NCBI RefSeq assembly: GCF_009737085.1
Contig: NZ_WOVL01000032.1
Span: forward strand, 1-55,898
Reading direction: 5' to 3'
Source of the DNA: Paenibacillus sp. NEAU-GSW1
Lineage (GTDB): Bacteria; Bacillota; Bacilli; Paenibacillales; Paenibacillaceae
Length of the DNA stretch: 55,898 nt
Below the pieces are notes generated by a model. The model was not told the origin of the DNA and did no database searches. It saw nothing but the letters and a program-made list of their open reading frames with translations. Shown piece after piece: positions 41,305 to 50,687 of the stretch (the first letter of the stretch is position 1; each line of letters starts with the position of its first letter). Made by a program: the position numbers and the translations under genes.

Positions 41305-44300
41305 TTATTTCCGCTCTTGAACATGAAGCAGATTCATAATAATCATTACAGCTTCGGCTCTCGTTGCCGTATCGTCTGGTGCAAATCGATTGCCGCTGCG
41401 TCCGTTCACAAGTCCTAGTTGCTTAACCGCAGCTATCGAGCCTTTTGCCCATACCGGAATCAAGCTGTCATCCGCGAAACCGGTTGATGCGGCCTCCTTC
41501 GTATCTGCGCCTGCGGCTCTCGCAATCATGACAGCAAGCTCCGTGCGTATGATGCTTGCTCCAGGACGGAAGCTGCCGTCTTCATATCCATTTACAATTC
41601 CTGCTTTCACAGCTTGCGCGATGGATGGGCGCGCCCACGAGGGGAGGGAATCTGTGAAACGCAGCTCATCTCCGCCGTCGGCAGGCTTCAGCGCATTCAT
41701 TAGCATCACGGCAAATTCCGCACGAGTAACGGCGGCATTCGGCTTGAATGTGCCATCCTCATAGCCCTTAATGATGCCTTCCTGTACGGCAGCCTTAATC
41801 GCTGCTTCCGCCCAGTGGCCGGAAATATCAATCAGATCCTTTTCTTCCGATGCCGTTTCCGTTACCAGCTCTCCAGTGACACTGTCTACGGCAAGCACCG
41901 CAAACTTTGTAAAGTGATCCACCGGCACGCTAATTCGATTGCCGCTTATTTTGCCGCCGCTAACTTTGACCCATGCTTTGGCAGTCTCGTCATAGTAGAA
42001 GATAGCAGCCGTTTGATGGCTATTCAGTCTCGACGAATCGAACACAATCGTCAACGTGACGGCTTTGCCGAATTTCTCGGGGAAGTTTTTCAGAACCTCG
42101 AAGACCGAGCTGACGAGAATCTCTTTCTTTGCAAAAAGATGCTGTGTGTCCGTTAGTCTTTCAATAGTGATTTTCAACTCTTGCGGAGCAGCGTCTGCCG
42201 GAACTGCGATCGTGATCGAACCGTCCAAGCTGACCTCGCCCGCTTGACCGGCGAGAAGCTGCAGCTTGCCGTTATCGGATGTAACCGGACCGATTGTTGG
42301 CTCACCTCCGCCGCTGGATATAACCTTCCATTTCGCGTATAGCGTTAGGTCCGACGTGATCGAGGTCGAGAAATCGAACGGCAGCTTGAAGCCGCTGTCC
42401 GTGTACCACCCGCCGAAAGAGTAACCTGTCCGCGTCGGATCGGCCGGCTTTGTTGCGTTGCCCCTATAGGCAACCACTTGGTCGCCTATAACTGATCCGC
42501 CATTGCTGTCATAATGTACCGTTTGCATCGTCCACTGCAAATACGGGTAACCGGTATGGATCAACTCATTCAGTCCCCACACCTCTTCATAATCCCACCC
42601 GTCGTATGTGCCGAGCGTCTTCATCTCACTCGTTGTCTTTCCCTCGCCTTTGCCTGTATCCGACTGGCCCGAAGTTTCTTGATCGTAATAACTGGTCTCG
42701 ATTGAGCCTTCATTGACCCCGACCAGACCGCCTGAGTTCCCAGAACCTGTAACAGCGCCAATGGAGTAGCTGTTTTCGATCTTCCCCAAATTAGTACCAG
42801 CCAGACCCCCTACAAAGTATGCTCCTGTCGCACTTCCGGAGGCGTAGCTATTGCTAATTACCCCCCTACTGGTGCCAGCCAGCCCGCCTACTTCATTGCC
42901 TATTCCGCTCGCATTCACCTCAGCATAGCTGTTGCTGATCGTACCGCCCAATACGCTGCCAATCATACCGCCCACATTAGAAAAGGACCCGCTCACGCTG
43001 CCCGTGACATAGATACCGCTGATGGTTCCGCCGAATATGCCGCCAACCAAGCCGCCTACATAAGCAGCGCCTACAATATTGACGTTTTCCAGCCTCATAT
43101 TCGTGATGCTGCCTTTGTCGACTGCGCCAAACAATCCAACAGCGTTTGCGCCAGGTCTGTTGATCGTCAACCCAGTGATGATATGGCCGTTGCCATCCAA
43201 ATGCCCTTGAAATGGCGTCAGTCCGCCCTCTACAGACATTATCGGCTCCCAGCCGTCGCCATCCTGATAACCGCTCAAATCAATATCCGAAGTCAGCTCG
43301 AAATAGAGGTTTGGCTCCAAATACTTCCGGATCGCATCAAACTGCTCAGCGCTTGCGACCTGGAAAGGATCGCTTGCAGTGCCCATTCCGCTGTCGAAGT
43401 CATTCGATAAAGCAAACACGACTGTCGCATTGACATAACCGTCCGCTTCTATTCCAATGAAATGCATGCCTTCAGAAAGCTCCTTCAAAATCGTAATCTT
43501 ACCGGCGTCGATGTTATAATCGGTTCCCGCCGAGAGCAATTCCGTTCCATCCTTCACCGCTGCAATTGCGCCGCGCCACGCTTCATCCTCTTCGAACGCA
43601 ATCTCCATTTTGCCATCCGCATTCCGGCTCGCAGTCAAACTCGGCGGTGCATTCTGTATATCTAAACGCATCACTGTCGCGCTAAAGCTATTTTCCACAT
43701 CCTTGTAAGCCACATAAGGCGTGCCGTCATAGACGTATATAGAAGTGAAATAGATCTCTCCAGCCGAAAATCCAGCGTTGCCCACCACTTCCCAACCCGT
43801 TGCACCCGCTCCGGTATATTTCATAACCGTAGCTTTACCGCCATTCTGCCAATCCTTAAAAGCTGTATAGGGGGTGTCCTCATACACAAACAAAGACAGA
43901 TTGGATATGATTCCCAATGAAAATCCTTCATTGCCCACAGCTTCCCAGCCTGTCGCACCTTCTCCGGTATACTTCATGACTGTGGCTCTGTCTTCCTGCT
44001 GACCATCCTTATAGGCCACATAGGGAGTACCTTCGTAGACATGTATCGATGGATCAAGTGTCGTCCCTGCCGAAAATCCGGCGCTGCCTACCGTTATCCA
44101 TTCACCGTTGTCCTCGTCATATTTCATAACCGTAGCTTTATCGTCATTATCAAGATCCGTGTAGGCCACGTAGGGAGTTCCCTCATCCATGTATAAGGAA
44201 GGTTCATCTGCTCTGCCTGTCGAAAATCCGGTGCTGCCTACGGCTTCCCAGCCCGTTGTGCCCGCTCCGGTATATTTCATAACTGTGGCTCTGCCATCTC

Positions 44301-44817
44301 GCTGCCAATCCTTATAGGCCACATAGGGAGTACCTTCGTAGACATATAGCGACTGGTATTGCGCCAACCCTTCCGACAACCCGGCACTGCCCACCGCTTC
44401 CCAGCCCGTTGCACCCGCCCCGGTATATTTCATGACTGTGGTTTTATAATCATTCCCTCCATCGGAATAAGCCACATAAGGGACGCCATCATAGATGGAC
44501 ATGGATAGATCGCTAGCATAACTCACCGAAAATCCGGCGCTGCCTACGGTTGTCCAGCTGCTGCCATCATAACGCATCACTGTGGCTTTATCGTTTTGAT
44601 CCCGCAAAGCAACATACGGCGTACCTTCATATACGGACATCGTTATAGTACTGATGTAGCCCCCCGAGAATCCGGCGTCTCCCACTTCCTGCCACACCTG
44701 TACGGTCTCTGCCGCATACAGCTTAACGTCACTAGACGCCAAAAGCCCGGGAAACCCTCCTATCGCCAATAGCATGGCCAGCATCAAAGCTAGCGTGCGA
44801 ACACCTCTGTCTTGCAT
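41305..44817 (-). CDS. SLH-domain surface protein with seven propeller-like repeats
   Basis: 1170-residue secreted protein. Residues 1-35 are a signal peptide. About 38-385 hold seven repeats of 45-51 residues with the pattern WxxVGxAGFSxG...S..VYxGTPYVAYxDxx...ATVMKY, suggesting a seven-bladed beta-propeller. Further on are GLUG-type repeats (VGGLAGTSRGVISNSYASGS and similar, about 560-700), an InlB-type repeat (VHYDSNGGSVIGDQVVAY ... GWYTDSG), a ZU5-like stretch, and three SLH domains in the last 180 residues (DISGHWAEAAIKAAVQEGI, WARPSIAQAVKAGIVNGYED, WAKGSIAAVKQLGLVNG), which bind pyruvylated cell-wall polymer. ATG 44817 has GGGAGG upstream. It lies downstream of a kinase-regulator pair. 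Confidence 0.9.
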   Translation of the reverse strand: MQDRGVRTLALMLAMLLAIGGFPGLLASSDVKLYAAETVQVWQEVGDAGFSGGYISTITMSVYEGTPYVALRDQNDKATVMRYDGSSWTTVGSAGFSVSYASDLSMSIYDGVPYVAYSDGGNDYKTTVMKYTGAGATGWEAVGSAGLSEGLAQYQSLYVYEGTPYVAYKDWQRDGRATVMKYTGAGTTGWEAVGSTGFSTGRADEPSLYMDEGTPYVAYTDLDNDDKATVMKYDEDNGEWITVGSAGFSAGTTLDPSIHVYEGTPYVAYKDGQQEDRATVMKYTGEGATGWEAVGNEGFSLGIISNLSLFVYEDTPYTAFKDWQNGGKATVMKYTGAGATGWEVVGNAGFSAGEIYFTSIYVYDGTPYVAYKDVENSFSATVMRLDIQNAPPSLTASRNADGKMEIAFEEDEAWRGAIAAVKDGTELLSAGTDYNIDAGKITILKELSEGMHFIGIEADGYVNATVVFALSNDFDSGMGTASDPFQVASAEQFDAIRKYLEPNLYFELTSDIDLSGYQDGDGWEPIMSVEGGLTPFQGHLDGNGHIITGLTINRPGANAVGLFGAVDKGSITNMRLENVNIVGAAYVGGLVGGIFGGTISGIYVTGSVSGSFSNVGGMIGSVLGGTISNSYAEVNASGIGNEVGGLAGTSRGVISNSYASGSATGAYFVGGLAGTNLGKIENSYSIGAVTGSGNSGGLVGVNEGSIETSYYDQETSGQSDTGKGEGKTTSEMKTLGTYDGWDYEEVWGLNELIHTGYPYLQWTMQTVHYDSNGGSVIGDQVVAYRGNATKPADPTRTGYSFGGWYTDSGFKLPFDFSTSITSDLTLYAKWKVISSGGGEPTIGPVTSDNGKLQLLAGQAGEVSLDGSITIAVPADAAPQELKITIERLTDTQHLFAKKEILVSSVFEVLKNFPEKFGKAVTLTIVFDSSRLNSHQTAAIFYYDETAKAWVKVSGGKISGNRISVPVDHFTKFAVLAVDSVTGELVTETASEEKDLIDISGHWAEAAIKAAVQEGIIKGYEDGTFKPNAAVTRAEFAVMLMNALKPADGGDELRFTDSLPSWARPSIAQAVKAGIVNGYEDGSFRPGASIIRTELAVMIARAAGADTKEAASTGFADDSLIPVWAKGSIAAVKQLGLVNGRSGNRFAPDDTATRAEAVMIIMNLLHVQERK

Positions 44818-44929
44818 TCCTCTTCCTCCCAATCGGCTTGATCTCGCCAACTTCAACAATAAATGGCATCAATATTCCCGATTATAGCAACCCAAGTTAA
44901 AAATCCGTTCAAAATCGACGCCAAACAAT

Positions 44930-44957
44930 AAAAAAATGCCGCGTCAGCCGCGGCATT
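44930..44957 (-). terminator. Terminator after the response regulator
   Basis: AATGCCGCG pairs perfectly with CGCGGCATT around a 5-nt loop. On the minus strand it is followed by a T-run. It lies 18 bp past the stop codon and separates the two-component operon from the SLH gene. Confidence 0.88.
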
Positions 44958-44975
44958 CCATGTCGTTATTCCATT

Positions 44976-45671
44976 TCAAATCGAAAATTTATAACCGAAC
45001 CCGCGCACCGTTTGGATCAATAACGGCTTTTCCGGATTTTTCTCGATTTTTTGGCGCAAATTGAAAATATGGGCATTTACCGTCCTTGTGTCGCTGTCGC
45101 TCTCTTCCCCCCACACCCGTTCGAATATTTCCTCTGCGGCAAACACCCGATTTGGATTATGGATAAAAAATTGCAGCAATTGCAGCTCTTTAGGGAAAAA
45201 TGGCATCGGCTGACCATCTACTTTCACTGTCATTTCAATCAAATCGACTTCCAGCCGTCCGTTACGCCACCAACGCTTTTGATTTTGCCCAATTGACTGA
45301 AACAGGTTCCTCTTCCGCAAATGCCCTTGAACGCGCGCTACCAATTCGGCGGGATCAAACGGCTTGGTCACATAGTCGTCGGCACCGATGGCAAGACCAT
45401 TATAGATATCATCCCTATCACGCCTGCACGTAACAAAAATAAGGGGGACGTCTGATATCTCGCGAATTTTCCGACATATATCCGTACCTTCCATATCCGG
45501 GAGTTCAATATCCAGAATGACAACGTCCGGTTTTGCTGAAGAAAACAGCGCCAAGGCTTCCTCACCCGTCCCCGCGGTACACACCTCAAATCCGTGCTTG
45601 TCTAGATACATACAAATGAGTACCCGTAAGTCGGCCTCATCCTCGACGACCAATATTTTACCGGACATCAT
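44976..45671 (-). CDS. OmpR-family response regulator paired with the DISM kinase
   Basis: 231-residue regulator. The receiver domain has VVEDEADL, Asp54 in VVILDIELPDMEG and Lys103 in YVTKPFD. The winged helix (about 130-230) has FFPKELQLLQFFIHNPNRVFAAEEIFERVWG, TRTVNAHIFNLRQKIE and IQTVRGFGYKFSI. The first of two adjacent ATGs at 45671 is taken as the start because AGGAGGGG lies nine bases before it; the open frame runs back to 45893 inside the kinase gene. It follows the kinase by 16 bp, an order (kinase first) opposite to the operon at 38881-40546. Confidence 0.9.
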   Translation of the reverse strand: MMSGKILVVEDEADLRVLICMYLDKHGFEVCTAGTGEEALALFSSAKPDVVILDIELPDMEGTDICRKIREISDVPLIFVTCRRDRDDIYNGLAIGADDYVTKPFDPAELVARVQGHLRKRNLFQSIGQNQKRWWRNGRLEVDLIEMTVKVDGQPMPFFPKELQLLQFFIHNPNRVFAAEEIFERVWGEESDSDTRTVNAHIFNLRQKIEKNPEKPLLIQTVRGFGYKFSI

Positions 45672-45687
45672 TGCCTTTAGCCCCTCC

Positions 45688-47781
45688 TCATTCACCATCG
45701 TTCTCCACCAGCGGCAGCGTGAAATAAAACGTGCTCCCCTCACCCGGCTTGCTCCAAACGCCGATCTCACCGCCATGCAATTCAATAATTTCCTTGCAGA
45801 TTGCAAGTCCCAGTCCCATGCCGGGCTTTTTGCCGTCCTTCCTCTGCGCCTGATAGTATCGTTCGAACACGAAAGGAAGCGCCTTCTCATCAATGCCCTC
45901 TCCGCCGTCCGTTACCGACACGCAAACCTGTCGTTTCCCTTCCCGATCGGTCACGCTCACATTGATTTGAACATGCCCGCCAGGCGGGGTATGCTTCTTC
46001 GCATTGGACAAGAAATTGACTAGTACCTGCTCCAGCCGAAACGCATCTGCCAGAACAACGGGATCTTTGGCCGAATCCATACTGCCGATCGACTCTGCTT
46101 TGAACGATAATCCGGACTGTTCAAACTCCCATTGCTGTCCATCCGCCGCTTTTGCCACTAGCTGCCAAACGCGAACCGGACGCGAGTCGAATGAGACCTG
46201 CTTTGCTTCCAGCTTGGAGAGCTCACCGAGATCGCCAATCAACCGGTCAAGCGAAATGGTTTTGTCATAGATGAGCCGCAAATAGTTCAGATTGTCCGGC
46301 GGAATCACGCCGTCGATCATACCCTTCACGTACCCTTGAACGAGTGAGAGCGGGGTGCCAAGCTCATGTGAAATGTTCGACATCAGTCTGCGGCGGGCTT
46401 GCGCCGTCAGGGCAAGTTGTCGGCCGGCTTCCTCCAGCTCCGCCGTGCGCTCCCGTATTTTCAACTCTAAGGAATCGTTCAGCACAGCCAGCTCCCCCGA
46501 TAGCCGCTTCACATCATGGAATGTCCGCGAATACCGTCTCGTCAACATAACCATTTGGATAATGATTGCCGAAAGAAGGCCAAACGGGAACAGATCGCCC
46601 GTAACGACAATGAGGTTGTAAAACAAGACGTCGTTAATCACCGCTCCAAGAAGGCATATCCATGAGGCGAAATTCATCCATGCGTCGTTCCGCTTGCGCC
46701 AAGCGGCTAGACCAAATATAAATCCAATATAGAAGAAGCTGATGACAATGACGATTTGGTACGGCAGCATCCACCTTGTATACACGGATGCGGGAAGCAG
46801 CAGAACCAGCAAGCTGAAAACGCTCGCGATTAACGCCACAAGCCGTACATACCAGAGGCTGGTATCCCGTGGAAACAATGTTTTCACGTAGTACAGAAAA
46901 AATGCCAATCCCAGCACGAAGCCCCAATACTCGATCTTCACGCCGATTTCCCAAGGAAGATGGGGAAACAGCCGTACAAGCAACGTTTGCCCTACAACTA
47001 GTGTGCGAAGGCCGATGATCAGGCACAACCCGCCGAAGAAGAGCGCTTCCTTATACTCCCGCTGCATGAAAAACAACGCCAGATGATACAAGCCCATGAT
47101 GAGCAATATGCCTGCCATGCCGGATTGCAGAATAGCGCCATGCACCTGCAATCGATTGATTTGATCTGCATAGCCCAAGCTTACTTCATCCCATAAACCG
47201 CCTTTGCGCTGAACGAAATTGGACACCTGAATGACGATTTCTGTTTCCGTGGATAGGGGGACGAACAGATAGGCCTTGCTGTTATTTTTCGGAACCATAT
47301 CCACCCTGTTTGGGCCGACGATTCCGTTGCCGTCAACCTCTCTGCCGTCAATCCACAGCCGGTAAGCGGTAGCTGCATTAGGGATCCACAAGGAAAAGCT
47401 CCTGCCCCTATCCGATTCGTCAAAGCGGATGGTTAGCTTATAGGTGGCGTAACCTTGGTTAGACAATGGCTTTCCGTTCAGACTATAGGAACTCCAGATA
47501 TCCGGGACATGCACGTAGACTGCCGGAGAAGCGGTTCCCGTCCCAATCGAGCTTGGCTCGAGTAACTGCCGCCAATAAAACGCCCACTCTCCGTCCAAAG
47601 TTACAGGACCATTCCGATCAAACCGCCACTCTGAAACATCGATTGTTCCGGCTTCGGCACTCGCAAAAGCAGCCTTCGATTCCGAACCGCTTGACTTAGC
47701 CTTGACCTGTGCCGGGAAGACCAGCGAAAGCGCCGCCCAGAGGATGGCGAAGCATATGAATACTAAACGCCGTTTCAACAT
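45688..47781 (-). CDS. 7TMR-DISM sensor histidine kinase
   Basis: 697-residue kinase. Residues 1-28 are a signal peptide. About 30-215 form an extracellular beta-rich domain of the 7TMR-DISM type (LDGEWAFYWRQLLEP, YATYKLTIRFDESDRGRSFSLWIP, YRLWIDGREV). Seven membrane segments follow from about 230 to 430. A coiled-coil linker (VLNDSLELKIRERTAELEE) leads to HisKA with MSNISHELGTPLSLVQGYV (phospho-His) and an ATPase domain (NFLSNAKKHTPPGG, VTDGGEGID, GMGLGLAICKEIIELHGG). DISM domains commonly sense carbohydrate-like ligands. GGAG lies upstream of the ATG. It pairs with the regulator downstream. Confidence 0.9.
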   Translation of the reverse strand: MLKRRLVFICFAILWAALSLVFPAQVKAKSSGSESKAAFASAEAGTIDVSEWRFDRNGPVTLDGEWAFYWRQLLEPSSIGTGTASPAVYVHVPDIWSSYSLNGKPLSNQGYATYKLTIRFDESDRGRSFSLWIPNAATAYRLWIDGREVDGNGIVGPNRVDMVPKNNSKAYLFVPLSTETEIVIQVSNFVQRKGGLWDEVSLGYADQINRLQVHGAILQSGMAGILLIMGLYHLALFFMQREYKEALFFGGLCLIIGLRTLVVGQTLLVRLFPHLPWEIGVKIEYWGFVLGLAFFLYYVKTLFPRDTSLWYVRLVALIASVFSLLVLLLPASVYTRWMLPYQIVIVISFFYIGFIFGLAAWRKRNDAWMNFASWICLLGAVINDVLFYNLIVVTGDLFPFGLLSAIIIQMVMLTRRYSRTFHDVKRLSGELAVLNDSLELKIRERTAELEEAGRQLALTAQARRRLMSNISHELGTPLSLVQGYVKGMIDGVIPPDNLNYLRLIYDKTISLDRLIGDLGELSKLEAKQVSFDSRPVRVWQLVAKAADGQQWEFEQSGLSFKAESIGSMDSAKDPVVLADAFRLEQVLVNFLSNAKKHTPPGGHVQINVSVTDREGKRQVCVSVTDGGEGIDEKALPFVFERYYQAQRKDGKKPGMGLGLAICKEIIELHGGEIGVWSKPGEGSTFYFTLPLVENDGE

Positions 47782-47904
47782 TAGGCTTCTCTCCGATTAA
47801 ATAACTTTATTTCCCCTAATTCGACACATCGGGGGAGAGTCCTCCACTAAGTCGATTTCCGGAGCCAGGTATTCCTTCAACCATAATCCGTTCGAACGCT
47901 GCGA

Positions 47905-50334
47905 TTACTCGACACCATACAGATCTTCATCAAGATCACGCACGAACGGTGACATTTCTCCTATTGCGTAAAGTTTAAGCCGGTGCATCGCCCGGGTACA
48001 CACGGTATAGAACAGCTTGCGCTCGCTCTCCCGACTGTACGTTCGGGATGAAGTGTCATACACGAGCACCGCGTCGAACTCGACGCCTTTAGCCAGATAA
48101 GAAGGAATAACCGCGACCCCTTTCTCGAAGGTGATCGTTTCCTTCGTAATGAGCCGCAGCCCCTCGCATCCTTCAGCCGTCAACGCTTCGTACGCTTCAC
48201 GGCTTTCAGTCGACGTTTTCGTAATAACGGCAATCGAGTCAAAGCCTTCCGCCCGCAGCATCGCAACATCCTGCGCGATACGCGACGCACGTTCCTCCCC
48301 GCTCTGCAGCTGAATTAAACGCGGCTTCCCTCCGCTTCTTTCGAACGGTACGATTTCCTCTCCTCCAGGCAGCATCAGTCTCGTAAAACGCACAATCTCC
48401 TGCGTGGAGCGGTAGCTGCGAACGAGGCGTATCAGATTCGTCTCCTCTTCGCCATAAAGCCGGATGAGCGAGGAATCTGCCCCATGCAAATTCGTCGCTT
48501 GCGTAAAGATCGCCTGGCCGAAATCGCCAAGCACCGTCATCCGGGCGCGCGGAAACAACCGTTTCAGAAAGGCATATTGGAAAGGCGAATAATCCTGCCC
48601 TTCATCGACAAATACATGCCGCACATCGGTATTTTTACGAGCACCCTCCACAAGCTCTTTTACATATAGGAACGGTGTCGCATCCTCATTAAACAACTCC
48701 TGCTGCTCCAGCTTCGCTTTCGTCTGCCTGCAAATTTCCGCCCAGCGTCCGGGCGCTTCCGCCCCGCCAGTCATCCGCCGATACTCAGCCACGTCCCCGA
48801 ACAATTGGCGATACAGCCCGATCACATCAATGAATTTGAACCGTTTAACGGCTTTCCGCAGCGGCTCGAACCGCTCCTTCACAATCATCCGGCGAAGAAG
48901 CTCCTCTTCCTGACCCGCAAAATCGAAGACATTCTCCTCTCCTGTATTTTGCGTCGGAAGAGACTTGTGAACTTTGACATACAGCTGGGTAACATCGTCG
49001 AAAACCGCATCTTCCCGCTGATACTTGTTCAGCAGCGTTCGATACGCCTCATCATATTGCTCATCATCCAGATACTCGATCTCATCTTGCGCCCAATCCG
49101 CATCCCGCTCCTTGCGCTCCAGAGCGCTCAATTGCCGCAGCAGCCACTCCCGAAGCAACGAAACGCGATTCTCCAGCCGAATCGAGCTGTCGTAGCTGTA
49201 AAATTGCTTTTCCATTTGCGCAGGCGAAATGAGTTCACGATCCATAAAGCAAATCGCATTAAACTTCATGCCTTCCCCGCATAGCCATAAGGCGTAGCCC
49301 TGCAGCGCTTGAAGAAAATCCTCAGACGCTTTATATCGAATCCCTTGCAGCCGCGCTTCATATTGTTCCGACGGTTCGGCGGTCAGCACATATTCGAGTT
49401 GATCGAACGGGTCCTCCAGCTGCATCGTGGAACCGAGCCATAACGCCAAATACTCCTGAAAGGTCGTCTGCTGCATATTCTCTTCGCCAAGCTCGGGAAG
49501 AACGGTAGAAACATAACTGTTAAACATCGGATTCGGCGAAAATAATACGATCTGGTCGGCCGTAAGCCGATCCCTGTATTTATAAAGCAAGAAGGCAGCC
49601 CGCTGCAGTGCAGCTGACGTTTTGCCGCTGCCCGCCGCTCCCTGCACGATAAGCATCTGGCTTTTCGTGTCGCGTATAATCGTGTTCTGCTCCTTCTGAA
49701 TCGTCGCCACAATACTTTTCATTTGCGAATCCGAGCCTTTGCCGAGCACCTCTTGAAGCAGCTCGTCGCCGATCGTCACGCTGGTGTCGAATACGTTGCG
49801 CAGCTGGCCGTCACGAATTTGATATTGCCGTTTTAACAGCATCTCCCCATTCACCGGTCCAACATGTGTCTGATAAGAGACCGGCCCGGGGGAATAATCG
49901 TAGTACATGCTTGCGATAGGCGTTCTCCAGTCGTACACCAGAAAATCCATGCCCTCTTCATCCGCAAAGGACGACACGCCGATGTAAATACGCTCTCTAA
50001 CGCCCATGCCTTCCTCTTCAAAATCGATACGTCCGAAAAACGGCGTCGGCAGCAGCCGTTTCATATTCCGAAATTGCTGTACGCGCAAACGGTGGCTCCG
50101 CTCACGCTCATTCAGCAACGCTTCTTGTTGTCTGATGCTGTGGAAGGTTTCCTCGAAATCCTCATCCGTGTTTGTGTTGACTGTAACCTCCTCCCAAAAC
50201 CGTTTGCGGATGTCCGTCACTTGATTGCGCAGCCCGGAAACCTCCGGCTCCAGCTTGGCAATTCTAAGCTGCAGTTGTTCGGTCACCTTATCCAGCCACT
50301 CTTGCTCCTGCTTCCAATCGTTCGCGCTGATCAT
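47905..50334 (-). CDS. helD: HelD-like RNA polymerase recycling ATPase (UvrD/Rep superfamily)
   Basis: 809-residue superfamily 1 ATPase of the HelD type, which removes stalled or idle RNA polymerase from DNA in Bacillales. The N-terminal 90 residues form a long charged coiled coil (the arm that enters the polymerase). Walker A is QGAAGSGKTSAALQRAAFLLY (about 231-251), Walker B VFVDEGQDYSPFQ, and SF1 motif IV/V regions are RLVRSYRSTQEIVRFTR and AVIPSYLAKGVEFDAVLVYD. KLFYTVCTRAMHRLKLY is motif VI. ATG 50334 is chosen; a GTG at 50346 lies too close to AAAGGAG. It is a single-gene unit. Confidence 0.9.
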   Translation of the reverse strand: MISANDWKQEQEWLDKVTEQLQLRIAKLEPEVSGLRNQVTDIRKRFWEEVTVNTNTDEDFEETFHSIRQQEALLNERERSHRLRVQQFRNMKRLLPTPFFGRIDFEEEGMGVRERIYIGVSSFADEEGMDFLVYDWRTPIASMYYDYSPGPVSYQTHVGPVNGEMLLKRQYQIRDGQLRNVFDTSVTIGDELLQEVLGKGSDSQMKSIVATIQKEQNTIIRDTKSQMLIVQGAAGSGKTSAALQRAAFLLYKYRDRLTADQIVLFSPNPMFNSYVSTVLPELGEENMQQTTFQEYLALWLGSTMQLEDPFDQLEYVLTAEPSEQYEARLQGIRYKASEDFLQALQGYALWLCGEGMKFNAICFMDRELISPAQMEKQFYSYDSSIRLENRVSLLREWLLRQLSALERKERDADWAQDEIEYLDDEQYDEAYRTLLNKYQREDAVFDDVTQLYVKVHKSLPTQNTGEENVFDFAGQEEELLRRMIVKERFEPLRKAVKRFKFIDVIGLYRQLFGDVAEYRRMTGGAEAPGRWAEICRQTKAKLEQQELFNEDATPFLYVKELVEGARKNTDVRHVFVDEGQDYSPFQYAFLKRLFPRARMTVLGDFGQAIFTQATNLHGADSSLIRLYGEEETNLIRLVRSYRSTQEIVRFTRLMLPGGEEIVPFERSGGKPRLIQLQSGEERASRIAQDVAMLRAEGFDSIAVITKTSTESREAYEALTAEGCEGLRLITKETITFEKGVAVIPSYLAKGVEFDAVLVYDTSSRTYSRESERKLFYTVCTRAMHRLKLYAIGEMSPFVRDLDEDLYGVE

Positions 50335-50374
50335 CGTTTTGAGCACACTCCTTTTGGGGGATTAAAAAATACAT

Positions 50375-50404
50375 TTGACAAACAAGGAAATGACATGGTA
50401 ATAT
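50375..50404 (+). promoter_or_regulatory. Plus-strand sigma-A promoter without an obvious gene
   Basis: A perfect TTGACA (50375-50380), an 18-bp spacer and TAATAT (50399-50404). It points away from helD into a 280-bp region that has no protein gene on the plus strand. Confidence 0.55.
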
Positions 50405-50410
50405 TAAAGT

Positions 50411-50543
50411 GTAGATAAAATGCATTAACTACGTCCTATTGCGAAATGTCGCATAGAGATTTTCTAAGCATACCACAAACCGACATTGCATGTAAATCGT
50501 TTATATAGAAAAGAAACCGGGCTACCATCCGGTTTCTTTTTTT
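50411..50543 (+). ncRNA. Candidate small RNA of about 130 nt
   Basis: A strong promoter upstream and a good terminator at its end delimit a transcript of about 130 nt. It contains a TGCGA/TCGCA mini-hairpin (50440-50453) and no credible reading frame except a 20-codon one without a ribosome binding site. The same terminator also serves the AraC gene read from the other side, so its presence does not by itself prove an RNA gene. No known RNA family is recognised. Confidence 0.35.
50513..50543. terminator. Bidirectional terminator
   Basis: GAAACCGG pairs with CCGGTTTC around an 8-nt loop, followed by seven T on the plus strand and TTTTCTATAT on the minus strand. Confidence 0.8.
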
Positions 50544-50687
50544 GTTTGATCGGGGACTTTCTTCCGCTTAAGTTGAGCCCTAACCGGAATCGACACTCTG
50601 TACGAACTCACTCTACTGCTTTTCAATTTCGACGCTGACCATTGTTTTCCATGGTTCGGACGCATGGCATCGCATTGGGCACTTATC

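Noticed and set aside
50440..50520. 20-codon plus-strand frame inside the candidate small RNA
   Set aside because: No ribosome binding site before its ATG; not strong enough to call a peptide gene.
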